From assembly GCA_945787265.1 (NCBI GenBank), contig CALZHS010000227.1, forward strand, positions 1 to 5,166: a stretch of 5,166 nt of DNA, in the 5' to 3' direction. This document shows, piece by piece, positions 1 through 5,166 of this stretch. The first letter of the stretch is position 1; each line of letters starts with the position of its first letter. Below the pieces are notes generated by a model. That model was not told the origin of the DNA. It was given only the letters and a program-made list of their open reading frames with translations, and ran no database searches. Position numbers and translations under genes: made by a program. The DNA comes from an uncultured Gammaproteobacteria bacterium (GTDB lineage Bacteria; Pseudomonadota; Gammaproteobacteria; GCA-001735895).

Positions 1-1
1 G

Positions 2-679
2 GAGGTATCTGCCAAAGAACTCGGCCAGCGCCTGTACCGCCTGCTTGAAAAAAACAACATGCAGGATGGCGTTCACATCCGGCTCATGGTGTCACGCGGT
101 ATCAAGGCGACACCCTACCAGGATCCACGGATCACCATCACGCCCCCCACCATCGTGATTGTCCCGGAATACAAGCAGGCGCTTCCCGAGACCGCCCGCA
201 CGGGCATCAGGCTGTTCACGGTCCACGTCCGCCGCGGTTACCCCGACGTACAGGATCCGAAGCTCAATAGCCACTCCAAGCTGAACTGCATTACCGCCTG
301 TATCCAGGCCGCCAAGGCCGGGGCGGACGAAGCGTTGATGCTCGATCCACATGGCTTTGTCGCCACCTGCAACTCGACCCATTTTTTCATCGTGCGCAAG
401 GATGAGGTGTGGACCTCGACTGGCGATTACTGCCTGGGCGGCATAACCCGCGGCAAGGTGATCGAGTTATGCGAGCAGAACCGGATCCCGGTGCGGCAGA
501 AGAATTTCAGCCTGACCGACGTTTACAGCGCCAGCGAGGCCTTCGTGACCGGTACTTTTGCAGGCCTGGCACCGGTGCGCGAGATCGACGGCCGCACCAT
601 CGGTGACGGCAACCGCGGCCCGATGGTCGAAAAACTGCAGCAGCTTTACCTCGCGATGCTCGAGCAGGAATGCGCGTAA
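2..679 (+). CDS. Class IV (fold-type IV) PLP-dependent aminotransferase, 5'-truncated by window edge
   Basis: The frame is open from base 2, so the ATG at 59 is internal and the true start lies upstream. 225 residues are visible; the family usually has about 280-310, so roughly the first quarter is missing. Family features seen, in visible-residue numbering: MVSRG near 29-33, DPKLNSHSKLN near 85-95 in the region of the PLP-binding lysine, a GADEALMLD strand, the segment FVATCNSTHFFIVR near 119-132, the PLP-phosphate loop LGGITRG near 145-151, and the C-terminal block SEAFVTGTFAGLAPVREIDG. Relatives include branched-chain and D-amino acid aminotransferases and aminodeoxychorismate lyase; the exact substrate cannot be read. 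Two oddities stand out: the glutamate that normally contacts the PLP ring nitrogen (in an EG motif) appears replaced by Thr-Cys, and the catalytic lysine position is ambiguous. The stop overlaps the next gene by 10 bases, implying one operon. Confidence in the fold is high; confidence in transaminase activity is moderate. Confidence 0.9.
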   Translation, partial: EVSAKELGQRLYRLLEKNNMQDGVHIRLMVSRGIKATPYQDPRITITPPTIVIVPEYKQALPETARTGIRLFTVHVRRGYPDVQDPKLNSHSKLNCITACIQAAKAGADEALMLDPHGFVATCNSTHFFIVRKDEVWTSTGDYCLGGITRGKVIELCEQNRIPVRQKNFSLTDVYSASEAFVTGTFAGLAPVREIDGRTIGDGNRGPMVEKLQQLYLAMLEQECA

Positions 680-1407
680 CCCCATTGCGCATCGCGATGT
701 GGTCGGGACCACGCAATATCTCAACCGCGCTGATGCGCGCGTGGGAGAATCGGGATGATTGTGTGGTGTGGGATGAACCCCTGTATGGCTATTATCTGCA
801 CGCAACCGGTATACCTCATCCGGGCGCGGCCGAGGTGATTGCCGCCCAGGGCACCGACGTTGACGCGATAATCGCGCGCTGCATCGGTGCCATACCGGAG
901 GGTAAGCAGATCTTCTACCAGAAACACATGACCCTGCACCTGTTACCGGAAATTGAGCGTGACTGGCTATCCGCAATGGTCAACTGTTTCCTGATCCGCG
1001 AACCCGAAGCGGTGATTGCTTCCTATGCCGCGGTGCGCAGTGACGCGACGCTGGACGATATCGGCTTCATTCAGCAAGCCGAATTGTTTGACCAGGTGCG
1101 CGCCATGAGCGGCGAAATCCCCCTGGTCATCGATAGCCGCGAGTTCCTGACGGACCCGGCTACCATGCTGGAAGCGATCTGCGCAAAACTCGGCATCGAA
1201 TTCGTACCCGCCATGTTGAGCTGGCCACGAGGCCCGCGCGACAGCGACGGCGTCTGGGCGAAGTACTGGTACGATTCAGTCTGCAACTCGACTGGCTTCG
1301 CCGCCTATCGCAAACGGGAGTACAGGCTTTCCGACAAGGATCGGGCGATAGCGCTGCAGGCGCGCCCATTCTATGAAAGTCTTTACCAGTACCGATTGCA
1401 GCCCTAG
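670..1407 (+). CDS. Sulfotransferase-like P-loop protein
   Basis: A complete 245-residue protein. The N-terminal strand-loop-helix IAMWSGPRNISTALMRAW (residues 8-25) resembles the 5'-phosphosulfate-binding loop of PAPS-dependent sulfotransferases. FLIREPEAVIASY (107-119) resembles the 3'-phosphate-binding motif, with Arg110 and Ser118 eight residues apart, as in classical sulfotransferases. EPLYGYYL (36-43) and YQKHM (83-87) are further blocks typical of this soluble bacterial family. If active it would transfer sulfate from PAPS to a hydroxyl or amino acceptor in the cytoplasm, but members of this group are mostly uncharacterised. The ATG lies inside the last codons of the aminotransferase (10-base overlap). 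The only purine-rich stretch nearby (GAGCAGGA) abuts the start, so translational coupling is likely. The pairing suggests both proteins act on a shared amino-acid-like compound; this is inference. Alternative: a nucleotide-binding protein with no sulfotransferase activity. Confidence 0.8.
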   Translation: MRVTPLRIAMWSGPRNISTALMRAWENRDDCVVWDEPLYGYYLHATGIPHPGAAEVIAAQGTDVDAIIARCIGAIPEGKQIFYQKHMTLHLLPEIERDWLSAMVNCFLIREPEAVIASYAAVRSDATLDDIGFIQQAELFDQVRAMSGEIPLVIDSREFLTDPATMLEAICAKLGIEFVPAMLSWPRGPRDSDGVWAKYWYDSVCNSTGFAAYRKREYRLSDKDRAIALQARPFYESLYQYRLQP

Positions 1408-1510
1408 TTGCAAAACACGGTTGCCTGGCAGCCTGCAGCAGTGGCAATTTACCAGCAGGCGCGTTAGCATCCCATATCGCCCGGCAGCTGAAATCAGGGC
1501 CAAAATCAAC
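1408..1510 (+). other. Intergenic region before the solute-binding protein gene
   Basis: The 103 bases hold no gene. TTGCC (1421-1425) can pair with GGCAA (1443-1447) around a 17-base loop, and the stem is followed by ATTTA; this is too weak to call a terminator. TAGCAT (1465-1470) could be a -10 element, but the matching -35 position (TGGCAA, 1442-1447) is poor. The binding-protein gene may therefore be read through from the upstream pair or have a weak promoter of its own. The ribosome binding site is also weak (CAGG at 1495-1498, 12 bases before the ATG). Confidence 0.4.
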
Positions 1511-3082
1511 ATGCCGCTGTTAAACATAAAAAATCGATTCCTGGTAACTACCTGCCTGATAGCGATGAGCCTGCTATCTCTCGCGACTGCAAGCGCCAGG
1601 GATCTGAGGGTCGCTTACGCAGCCGAGCCGGCAACCCTGGATATTCACGAGCAATTATCCGAGAGCATTTTACAACTCTCTCACATGTCCTTTGATCCGT
1701 TGATCCGCTGGACCAGGGAACTCGGGTTTGAAAATCGCCTGGCGACCAACTACCAGCGGCTTAACTCGACCACGATGCGATTCAGGTTGCGCAAGGGAGT
1801 CAAATTTCATAGCGGCAACCCGATGACCGCGGCAGACTTTAAATGGACCTTTGAGCGGCTCAAGGCCAGTTACGATTTTAGAGTTGTTTTCGCTAACTTC
1901 GTGGAGCTCAGGGTCATTGACGATTACACGATAGACCTTGTCACCAGTGGCCCTTATCCATTGGTACTACATGCGGCAACATACATCTTCCCGATGGATA
2001 GCAAGTTCTATTCTGGCACCGACGCCAACGGCAACGATAAAGGCGCTATCGTTAAGAACGGAGATTCGTTTGCGTCGACCCACGTGTCCGGCACCGGTCC
2101 CTTCAGAGTCATTTCACGCGAACCGGGTGTAAAAATAGTGTTTGAGCGTTTCGCAGATCACTGGGATAAAAGCTCTGCAGGTAACGTTCACCGTATCGTT
2201 TTCACGCCGATCGAGAACGAGGAAACCCGGGTTACAGCCTTACTGTCCGGTTACGTAGATTTTATCGCGCCGGTTTCGGCAGACTTCCTGGACAAGATCC
2301 GTTCAGCCAGTAACGTTGATCTGGTGACGATGCCTGGCACACGCATTGTAACTTTTCAAATGAACCAGCAGCGTCGCCCCGAGTTCCGTGACCAGCGCGT
2401 GCGCATGGCTATCGTCCACGCGATCAATAACGAAGCTATCGTTCAGCAAATCATGAAAGGTTTCGCAACCCCGGCAGGCCAATATAGCCCCAAGGGTTAT
2501 CTCGGTTACAACCCCAGACTCAAACCGCGCTTCGACCTCAAGCTCGCCAGGCAACTGATGAAAGACGCGGGCTACGCAAACGGCTTCAGCGTAACCATGA
2601 TGGCACCAGAGAACCGCTACGTTAACGACGAAAAAATCGCGCAGGCGGTGGCCAAAATGTTGTCAAAAATCAATATCAAGGTTGATTTGCAAACCGTACC
2701 CAAGGCACAGTACTGGCCTGCATTTGACGATCGCGCGGCGGATATCATGATGATTGGCTGGCGCTCGGATACCGAGGACAGCGCCAACTTTTTCGAATTC
2801 CTGGCGATGACCCCAGACCAGAGCACCGAGGTGGGTAGCTATAACTCGGGTAACTACAGTAGTGATTTCGTCAACCGGAACACCGTTATGGCCAATGCTG
2901 AAACCGATCCCGGCAGGCGTGCCAGGATGCTGCAGGAAATCGAATCCCGGATTTACCAGGACGCTGGCTTTATTCCCCTGCATTGGCAAAATCTTGCCTG
3001 GGCGGCCCGCAAGGGCGTCAACATCCACCCGATCGTCAACGCGCTCAATATCCCCTATCTCGGGGATCTCGTGATCGACTGA
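1511..3082 (+). CDS. Periplasmic ABC transporter solute-binding protein, family 5 (peptide/nickel/opine type)
   Basis: A 523-residue protein that delivers a solute to an ABC importer in the inner membrane. The start at 1511 is preferred over the in-frame ATG at 1373 because it directly precedes a signal peptide: basic NIKNR, hydrophobic core FLVTTCLIAMSLLSLA, then ATASA with likely cleavage after residue 29. The earlier ATG would add 46 residues and overlap the sulfotransferase. There is no lipobox cysteine, so the mature protein should be soluble in the periplasm. The family 5 signature is clear at about residues 91-116: LRKGVKFHSGNPMTAADFKW resembles the usual LRxGVKFHDGxPxTAxDV block. EPATLD (39-44) and the C-terminal IPLHWQNLAWAARKGV also fit. 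Length is normal. The ligand could be an oligopeptide or another small molecule. No permease or ATPase gene follows in this window, so its transporter partners are elsewhere or upstream. Confidence 0.93.
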   Translation: MPLLNIKNRFLVTTCLIAMSLLSLATASARDLRVAYAAEPATLDIHEQLSESILQLSHMSFDPLIRWTRELGFENRLATNYQRLNSTTMRFRLRKGVKFHSGNPMTAADFKWTFERLKASYDFRVVFANFVELRVIDDYTIDLVTSGPYPLVLHAATYIFPMDSKFYSGTDANGNDKGAIVKNGDSFASTHVSGTGPFRVISREPGVKIVFERFADHWDKSSAGNVHRIVFTPIENEETRVTALLSGYVDFIAPVSADFLDKIRSASNVDLVTMPGTRIVTFQMNQQRRPEFRDQRVRMAIVHAINNEAIVQQIMKGFATPAGQYSPKGYLGYNPRLKPRFDLKLARQLMKDAGYANGFSVTMMAPENRYVNDEKIAQAVAKMLSKINIKVDLQTVPKAQYWPAFDDRAADIMMIGWRSDTEDSANFFEFLAMTPDQSTEVGSYNSGNYSSDFVNRNTVMANAETDPGRRARMLQEIESRIYQDAGFIPLHWQNLAWAARKGVNIHPIVNALNIPYLGDLVID

Positions 3083-3168
3083 ATGACCGGCCTATCCACC
3101 CGTCGCCAGCTGCCGGTATCGACTTCAACAGCTGCACGTGAAAAACCCGCGTAGCGTAATGATCCCTG

Positions 3169-3183
3169 GGTCCTGTCAGGACC
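3169..3183. promoter_or_regulatory. Short perfect inverted repeat, possible operator
   Basis: GGTCCTGTCAGGACC is a perfect inverted repeat: a 6-base stem with a GTC loop, or 7-base arms around a single T. No T-run follows, which argues against an intrinsic terminator. It covers the candidate -35 of the sulfatase promoter, so a repressor site is possible. A palindrome this short could also occur by chance. Confidence 0.35.
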
Positions 3184-3202
3184 GATTAACATTTGCTAGC
3201 AT
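3173..3202 (+). promoter_or_regulatory. Candidate sigma70-type promoter for the sulfatase gene
   Basis: An extended -10 element TGCTAGCAT (3194-3202; TG at 3194-3195, hexamer TAGCAT at 3197-3202) lies 18 bases downstream of CTGTCA (3173-3178), which matches four of six positions of TTGACA. Transcription would start near 3209, giving a leader of about 15 bases before the ATG at 3224. Only a partial Shine-Dalgarno (AGAG, 3212-3215) is present. Predicted by eye only. Confidence 0.4.
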
Positions 3203-3223
3203 AAGGCCCATAGAGTTCTGTTC

Positions 3224-4423
3224 ATGCCAAGAAATATTCTGTTCATTATGTGCGACCAGCTGCGCTGGGACTACCTTTCCTGTTACGGGCACCTGAAGCT
3301 CAATACTCCTAACATCGATTCACTGGCCGCGCGTGGCGTACGTTTCGACAATGCCTATTGCCAGGCACCGATCTGCGGCCCGTCACGCGCCAGCTTTTAT
3401 ACTGGACGTTACCAGTCCAGTCACGGGGTGATGGCTAACGAAGACCCGATGCGAGTGGATGAACTGACGATCGCCGATTACCTGAGACCGTCGGGATATC
3501 GCAGTGCACTGGTGGGCAAGGCCCACAACCGGAAAATCGCTGCAGCGATGGAGGCACTTAGCGTAAATCCCGAATCCGATTTCACGCGGCATGCCAGCAG
3601 CGGCGGATTTGAACCCTTCGAGCTGCATGAGGGACTATATCCGGACGGAAGCCTGCCTGAGGATCACGGCTATACCGCCTTTCTTAATCGCAAGGGTTAC
3701 GCCAGTGGAAATCCGTGGCAGGAATACGCCAATAGCGGCGAAGACAAGGACGGCAATATCCGCTCGGGCTGGAGACTGCGTAACTCGGTTTACCCGTCGC
3801 GTGTTGCCGAAGCGCATTCGGAGACCACTTTTTTAACTAACCGGGCGATCGATTTCCTGGAACAGCAAGAGGGCGATAAACCATGGTGTCTGCACCTCTC
3901 CTATATCAAGCCGCATTGGCCATTGATCGCCCCCGCACCGTATCACGACCTCTATAGCAGCGAGGATGTTCAAGCCGTGGTGCGTTCCGACCAGGAGTTG
4001 CAAAACCCGCACCCGGTTTACCGGGCCTTCATGGAGCAGGAGTACAGCGAGAGCTTCGCGCGCGAAGATGTGCGCGAACGCGTTATTCCGGTTTACATGG
4101 GCCTGGTTCGACAGATCGATGATCAACTGGGGCGCCTGTTCGAGTACATGAAACAAATCGACATCTTCGAAAAAACCATGATCGTGTTCACCAGCGATCA
4201 CGGTGAATACCTTGGCGATCACTGGCTTGGTGAAAAAGACCTTTTCCACGAAGCCTCGGTGAAAATCCCGCTGATCATCGTCAACCCGAACGCGACCGCC
4301 GATGAAACTCGCGGCAGTGTCTGCAGCGAGATGGTCGAGGCGGTCGACCTGTTGCCGACTTTTGTTTTGTCGAATTCGCCGGTGGCAATATCTGCCACGA
4401 GCGTGTCGAGGGATGCTCGCTGA
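3224..4423 (+). CDS. Sulfatase-family hydrolase, N-terminal catalytic part (399 residues, truncated by frameshift)
   Basis: A member of the alkaline phosphatase superfamily that would hydrolyse sulfate or phosphonate/phosphate monoesters. The first metal ligand is Asp11 in MCDQLRWDYLSCYG. The DQ pair, instead of the DD of arylsulfatases, resembles phosphonate monoester hydrolases and choline sulfatase. Cys51 in APICGPSRASFYTGRY (48-63) sits in the C-x-P-S-R motif, where cysteine is matured to formylglycine. Lys99 and His101 lie in VGKAH, the counterpart of GKWH. Asp325 and His326 in TSDHGEYLGDHW are the second metal-binding pair, with Lys338 and His342 just after. There is no signal peptide, so it is probably cytoplasmic. 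From about residue 380 the sequence (LSNSPVAISATS...) is out of frame and ends at TGA 4421-4423. All recognisable active-site residues precede the break, but the C-terminal subdomain is missing, so the fragment alone may not fold. Confidence 0.9.
   Translation: MPRNILFIMCDQLRWDYLSCYGHLKLNTPNIDSLAARGVRFDNAYCQAPICGPSRASFYTGRYQSSHGVMANEDPMRVDELTIADYLRPSGYRSALVGKAHNRKIAAAMEALSVNPESDFTRHASSGGFEPFELHEGLYPDGSLPEDHGYTAFLNRKGYASGNPWQEYANSGEDKDGNIRSGWRLRNSVYPSRVAEAHSETTFLTNRAIDFLEQQEGDKPWCLHLSYIKPHWPLIAPAPYHDLYSSEDVQAVVRSDQELQNPHPVYRAFMEQEYSESFAREDVRERVIPVYMGLVRQIDDQLGRLFEYMKQIDIFEKTMIVFTSDHGEYLGDHWLGEKDLFHEASVKIPLIIVNPNATADETRGSVCSEMVEAVDLLPTFVLSNSPVAISATSVSRDAR
4360..4369 (+). repeat. 5-base tandem duplication (TTTTG x2) causing the sulfatase frameshift
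   Basis: TTTTG at 4360-4364 is repeated exactly at 4365-4369. With both copies the frame runs ACT-TTT-GTT-TTG-TCG and reaches a stop 51 bases later. With one copy it reads ACT-TTT-GTC-GAA-TTC-GCC (TFVEFA) and stays open to 4806. Strand slippage or unequal repair is the simplest origin. Confidence 0.8.
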
Positions 4424-4425
4424 TG
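4408..4425 (+). promoter_or_regulatory. Shine-Dalgarno plus overlapping stop/start (TGATG) inside the broken sulfatase
   Basis: GAGGGA (4408-4413) is a good ribosome binding site, nine bases from the ATG at 4423-4425, whose A is the last base of TGA 4421-4423. This arrangement is common between coupled operon genes. Here it may be coincidental, because the bases also encode the conserved VEGCSLM segment in the ancestral frame. Confidence 0.4.
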
Positions 4426-4806
4426 CCACTGCTGCGATCGCATACCGCTCCCGGCGACTGGCGTCAGTACGCGTTAAGTGAAATTGATTACTCGGATCGC
4501 GGGTCGCGAACCCTGCTCGACATTGCACCCTATGACTGCCGGGCATCCATGGTGCGCAACAAGCTCTGGAAATATATCCACCATAACCTGTACCGACCCC
4601 AGTTGTTCGATATGCAGCGAGACCCGCATGAGTTAATCGATCTCGGCGATGACCCGGCCCACGATAAAATTCGCAGAGATATGCAGCAACTGCTGATCGA
4701 TTCGCGTCGTCGATTGAAGCCCCGCGTTGGTGCACCGTACGACGACCTGGCAACCATGGGTCCCGCGCGGGATGAATCCCGGGGTATCATCATCGGCCGC
4801 TGGTAA
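4423..4806 (+). CDS. Sulfatase C-terminal part (127 residues), possibly re-initiated
   Basis: This frame carries the missing C-terminal subdomain of the sulfatase. Family blocks: LMPLL at the start (the usual GRSLMPLL position), YALSEID, RASMVRNKLWKYIHH, and the very characteristic LFDMQRDPHELIDLG (about residues 61-75), then a basic helix and a proline/glycine-rich tail. The homologous frame extends upstream of the ATG to about 4372 (EFAGGNICHERVEGC), showing that the piece was part of one protein. The ATG at 4423 shares its A with the upstream stop (TGATG), and GAGGGA at 4408-4413 lies nine bases before it, so a separate polypeptide could be made by termination-reinitiation. Alone it contains no catalytic residues. 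Confidence 0.75.
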   Translation: MPLLRSHTAPGDWRQYALSEIDYSDRGSRTLLDIAPYDCRASMVRNKLWKYIHHNLYRPQLFDMQRDPHELIDLGDDPAHDKIRRDMQQLLIDSRRRLKPRVGAPYDDLATMGPARDESRGIIIGRW

Positions 4807-4934
4807 GGGCTCGCGCCTCGAGGCGATTTCACCGGCCTGAGTTTTATACGCAACCAACTGCCCACACCGTCGCGGTGCAGCCCGATCGAGTTCATACTGA
4901 CTAAAAACTAAAATAACATCCGAGGTTTATTGCC
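4807..4934 (+). other. Intergenic region with two short palindromes and a ribosome binding site
   Basis: CGCCTCGAGGCG (4814-4825) is a perfect 12-base palindrome eight bases after the sulfatase stop, and CACCGTCGCGGTG (4865-4877) is a 5-base stem with a 3-base loop. Neither is followed by a T-run, so a classical terminator is not supported. An AT-rich stretch with TAAAAT (4909-4914) could be a -10 element, though no clear -35 is seen. GAGG (4922-4925) lies nine bases before the ATG at 4935. Confidence 0.4.
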
Positions 4935-5166
4935 ATGTGATTTCAGGATCAGCTCAATAACCGATTTGTCCGCAACAGATTTTTGACTATCTCTATATTT
5001 AAGTACCTGGGCACTCGCATCTGTATCAGTGAAGACGTGGTTCGGGAGATCGACGATTTCACGGGCCGGCCGATTGGCACGGTGTTACTCCCCGGCAAAA
5101 CCGAGGAACTGAAACTGTTTGAACCCCTGACCGCGGAGCGAATGGAATCTGCCCGAATCGCCGCCG
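4935..5166 (+). pseudogene. C-terminal tail of a class III adenylate/guanylate cyclase domain, without its catalytic core; runs off the window
   Basis: The frame begins ATG-TGA (4935-4940) and is then open to the window end. From about 5001 it reads KYLGTRICISEDVVREID, then GRPIGTVLLPGKTEELKLFE, then PLTAERMESARIAA. This matches the last strands of class III nucleotide cyclase domains (the YGTRICVSE...RVKGK...VYEPL pattern) and the short helix that follows. The catalytic core that should come before it, with the metal aspartates and the GDxVNxAxRLE segment, is absent: the preceding residues (FQDQLNNRFVRNRFLTISIF) do not resemble it. The piece therefore looks like a deletion or rearrangement remnant fused behind an unrelated start region. 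Possible alternatives are a small expressed protein starting at TTG 4983, or a chimeric assembly. Without the core it cannot make cyclic nucleotide. Confidence 0.6.

Larger units (their letters stand above)
3083..3223 (+). other. Intergenic region between binding protein and sulfatase
   Basis: No gene is visible. CAGCTG occurs twice (3107-3112 and 3129-3134) and the two copies could pair around a 16-base loop, but no T-run follows, so a terminator is not supported. The downstream part holds a perfect short palindrome and a candidate promoter, listed separately. Confidence 0.5.
3224..4806 (+). pseudogene. Sulfatase / phosphonate monoester hydrolase gene, frameshifted (reconstructed full span)
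   Basis: Deleting one TTTTG copy at 4365-4369 joins the two frames into one reading frame of 525 residues, within the usual size range for bacterial sulfatases and phosphonate monoester hydrolases. The reconstructed junction reads LLPTFVEFAGGNICHERVEG and continues into CSLMPLL, a normal progression for this family. The two parts are described separately below. Whether the locus is dead, split but working, or wrongly assembled cannot be decided from sequence alone. Confidence 0.8.

Noticed and set aside
59..61. ATG at 59 as the start of the aminotransferase
   Set aside because: The frame is open to base 2 and the upstream codons (ELGQRLYRLLEKN) look like family sequence, so this methionine is internal.
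1421..1450. Rho-independent terminator after the sulfotransferase
   Set aside because: The stem is only five pairs with a 17-base loop and no proper T-run.
1373..1510. In-frame upstream ATG that would extend the binding protein by 46 residues
   Set aside because: The extension overlaps the sulfotransferase, has no signal-peptide character, and would bury the clear signal peptide that begins at 1511.
4358..4375. Programmed -1 ribosomal frameshifting in the sulfatase
   Set aside because: No X-XXY-YYZ slippery heptamer is present at the switch point and the exact tandem duplication explains the shift; no downstream stimulatory structure was evident by eye.
3833..4753. 306-residue open frame on the minus strand opposite the sulfatase
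   Set aside because: It has no recognisable domain, is composition-biased, and lies opposite a clear sulfatase sequence; it is a shadow of that gene's codon pattern.
4814..4877. Rho-independent terminator after the sulfatase
   Set aside because: The palindromes are short (4-6 pairs) and neither is followed by a run of T.
1..5166. tRNA, rRNA, CRISPR array or insertion sequence
   Set aside because: No cloverleaf-like segment, spaced direct repeats, transposase-like frame or terminal inverted repeats were seen.

Overview
The window looks like a stretch of a Gram-negative bacterial chromosome, probably Pseudomonadota. The genes are tightly packed on one strand, the base composition is moderately GC-rich by eye, and a periplasmic binding protein carries a Sec-type signal peptide without a lipobox cysteine. 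I cannot place the organism more precisely. An environmental (perhaps marine) proteobacterium is only a guess.

Layout, all on the + strand. (1) Bases 2-679 hold the 3' three quarters of a fold-type IV (class IV) PLP aminotransferase gene. (2) Bases 670-1407 hold a P-loop sulfotransferase-like protein whose start overlaps the aminotransferase stop by 10 bases, so the two form a translationally linked pair. (3) After 103 bases comes a complete periplasmic solute-binding protein of the peptide/nickel ABC family 5, best started at 1511. (4) After a 140-base gap with a short perfect palindrome and a plausible extended -10 promoter comes a sulfatase/phosphonate monoester hydrolase-type enzyme of the alkaline phosphatase superfamily. 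Its gene is broken into two frames (3224-4423 and 4423-4806). (5) After the sulfatase come about 130 bases with short palindromes and a well-formed ribosome binding site leading to an ATG followed immediately by TGA. The frame after that stop carries only the C-terminal tail of a class III adenylate/guanylate cyclase domain and runs off the window.

The main observation is the sulfatase break. The frame changes at a perfect 5-base tandem duplication (TTTTG TTTTG, 4360-4369). Removing one copy restores a continuous 525-residue protein with a normal sulfatase sequence across the join. The N-terminal piece keeps all the active-site motifs I can recognise. The C-terminal piece begins at an ATG overlapping the upstream stop (TGATG), with GAGGGA nine bases before it. 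The locus could therefore be a fresh pseudogene, an assembly or sequencing error, or a split gene made by termination-reinitiation.

How the genes might work together is inference. A sulfotransferase-like protein paired with an aminotransferase, a binding protein for uptake of a peptide-like or other small solute, and a sulfate/phosphonate ester hydrolase would fit handling of an amino-group-bearing ester, but no substrate can be read from the sequence. No transporter permease or ATPase genes, tRNA, rRNA, CRISPR array or insertion sequence are visible.
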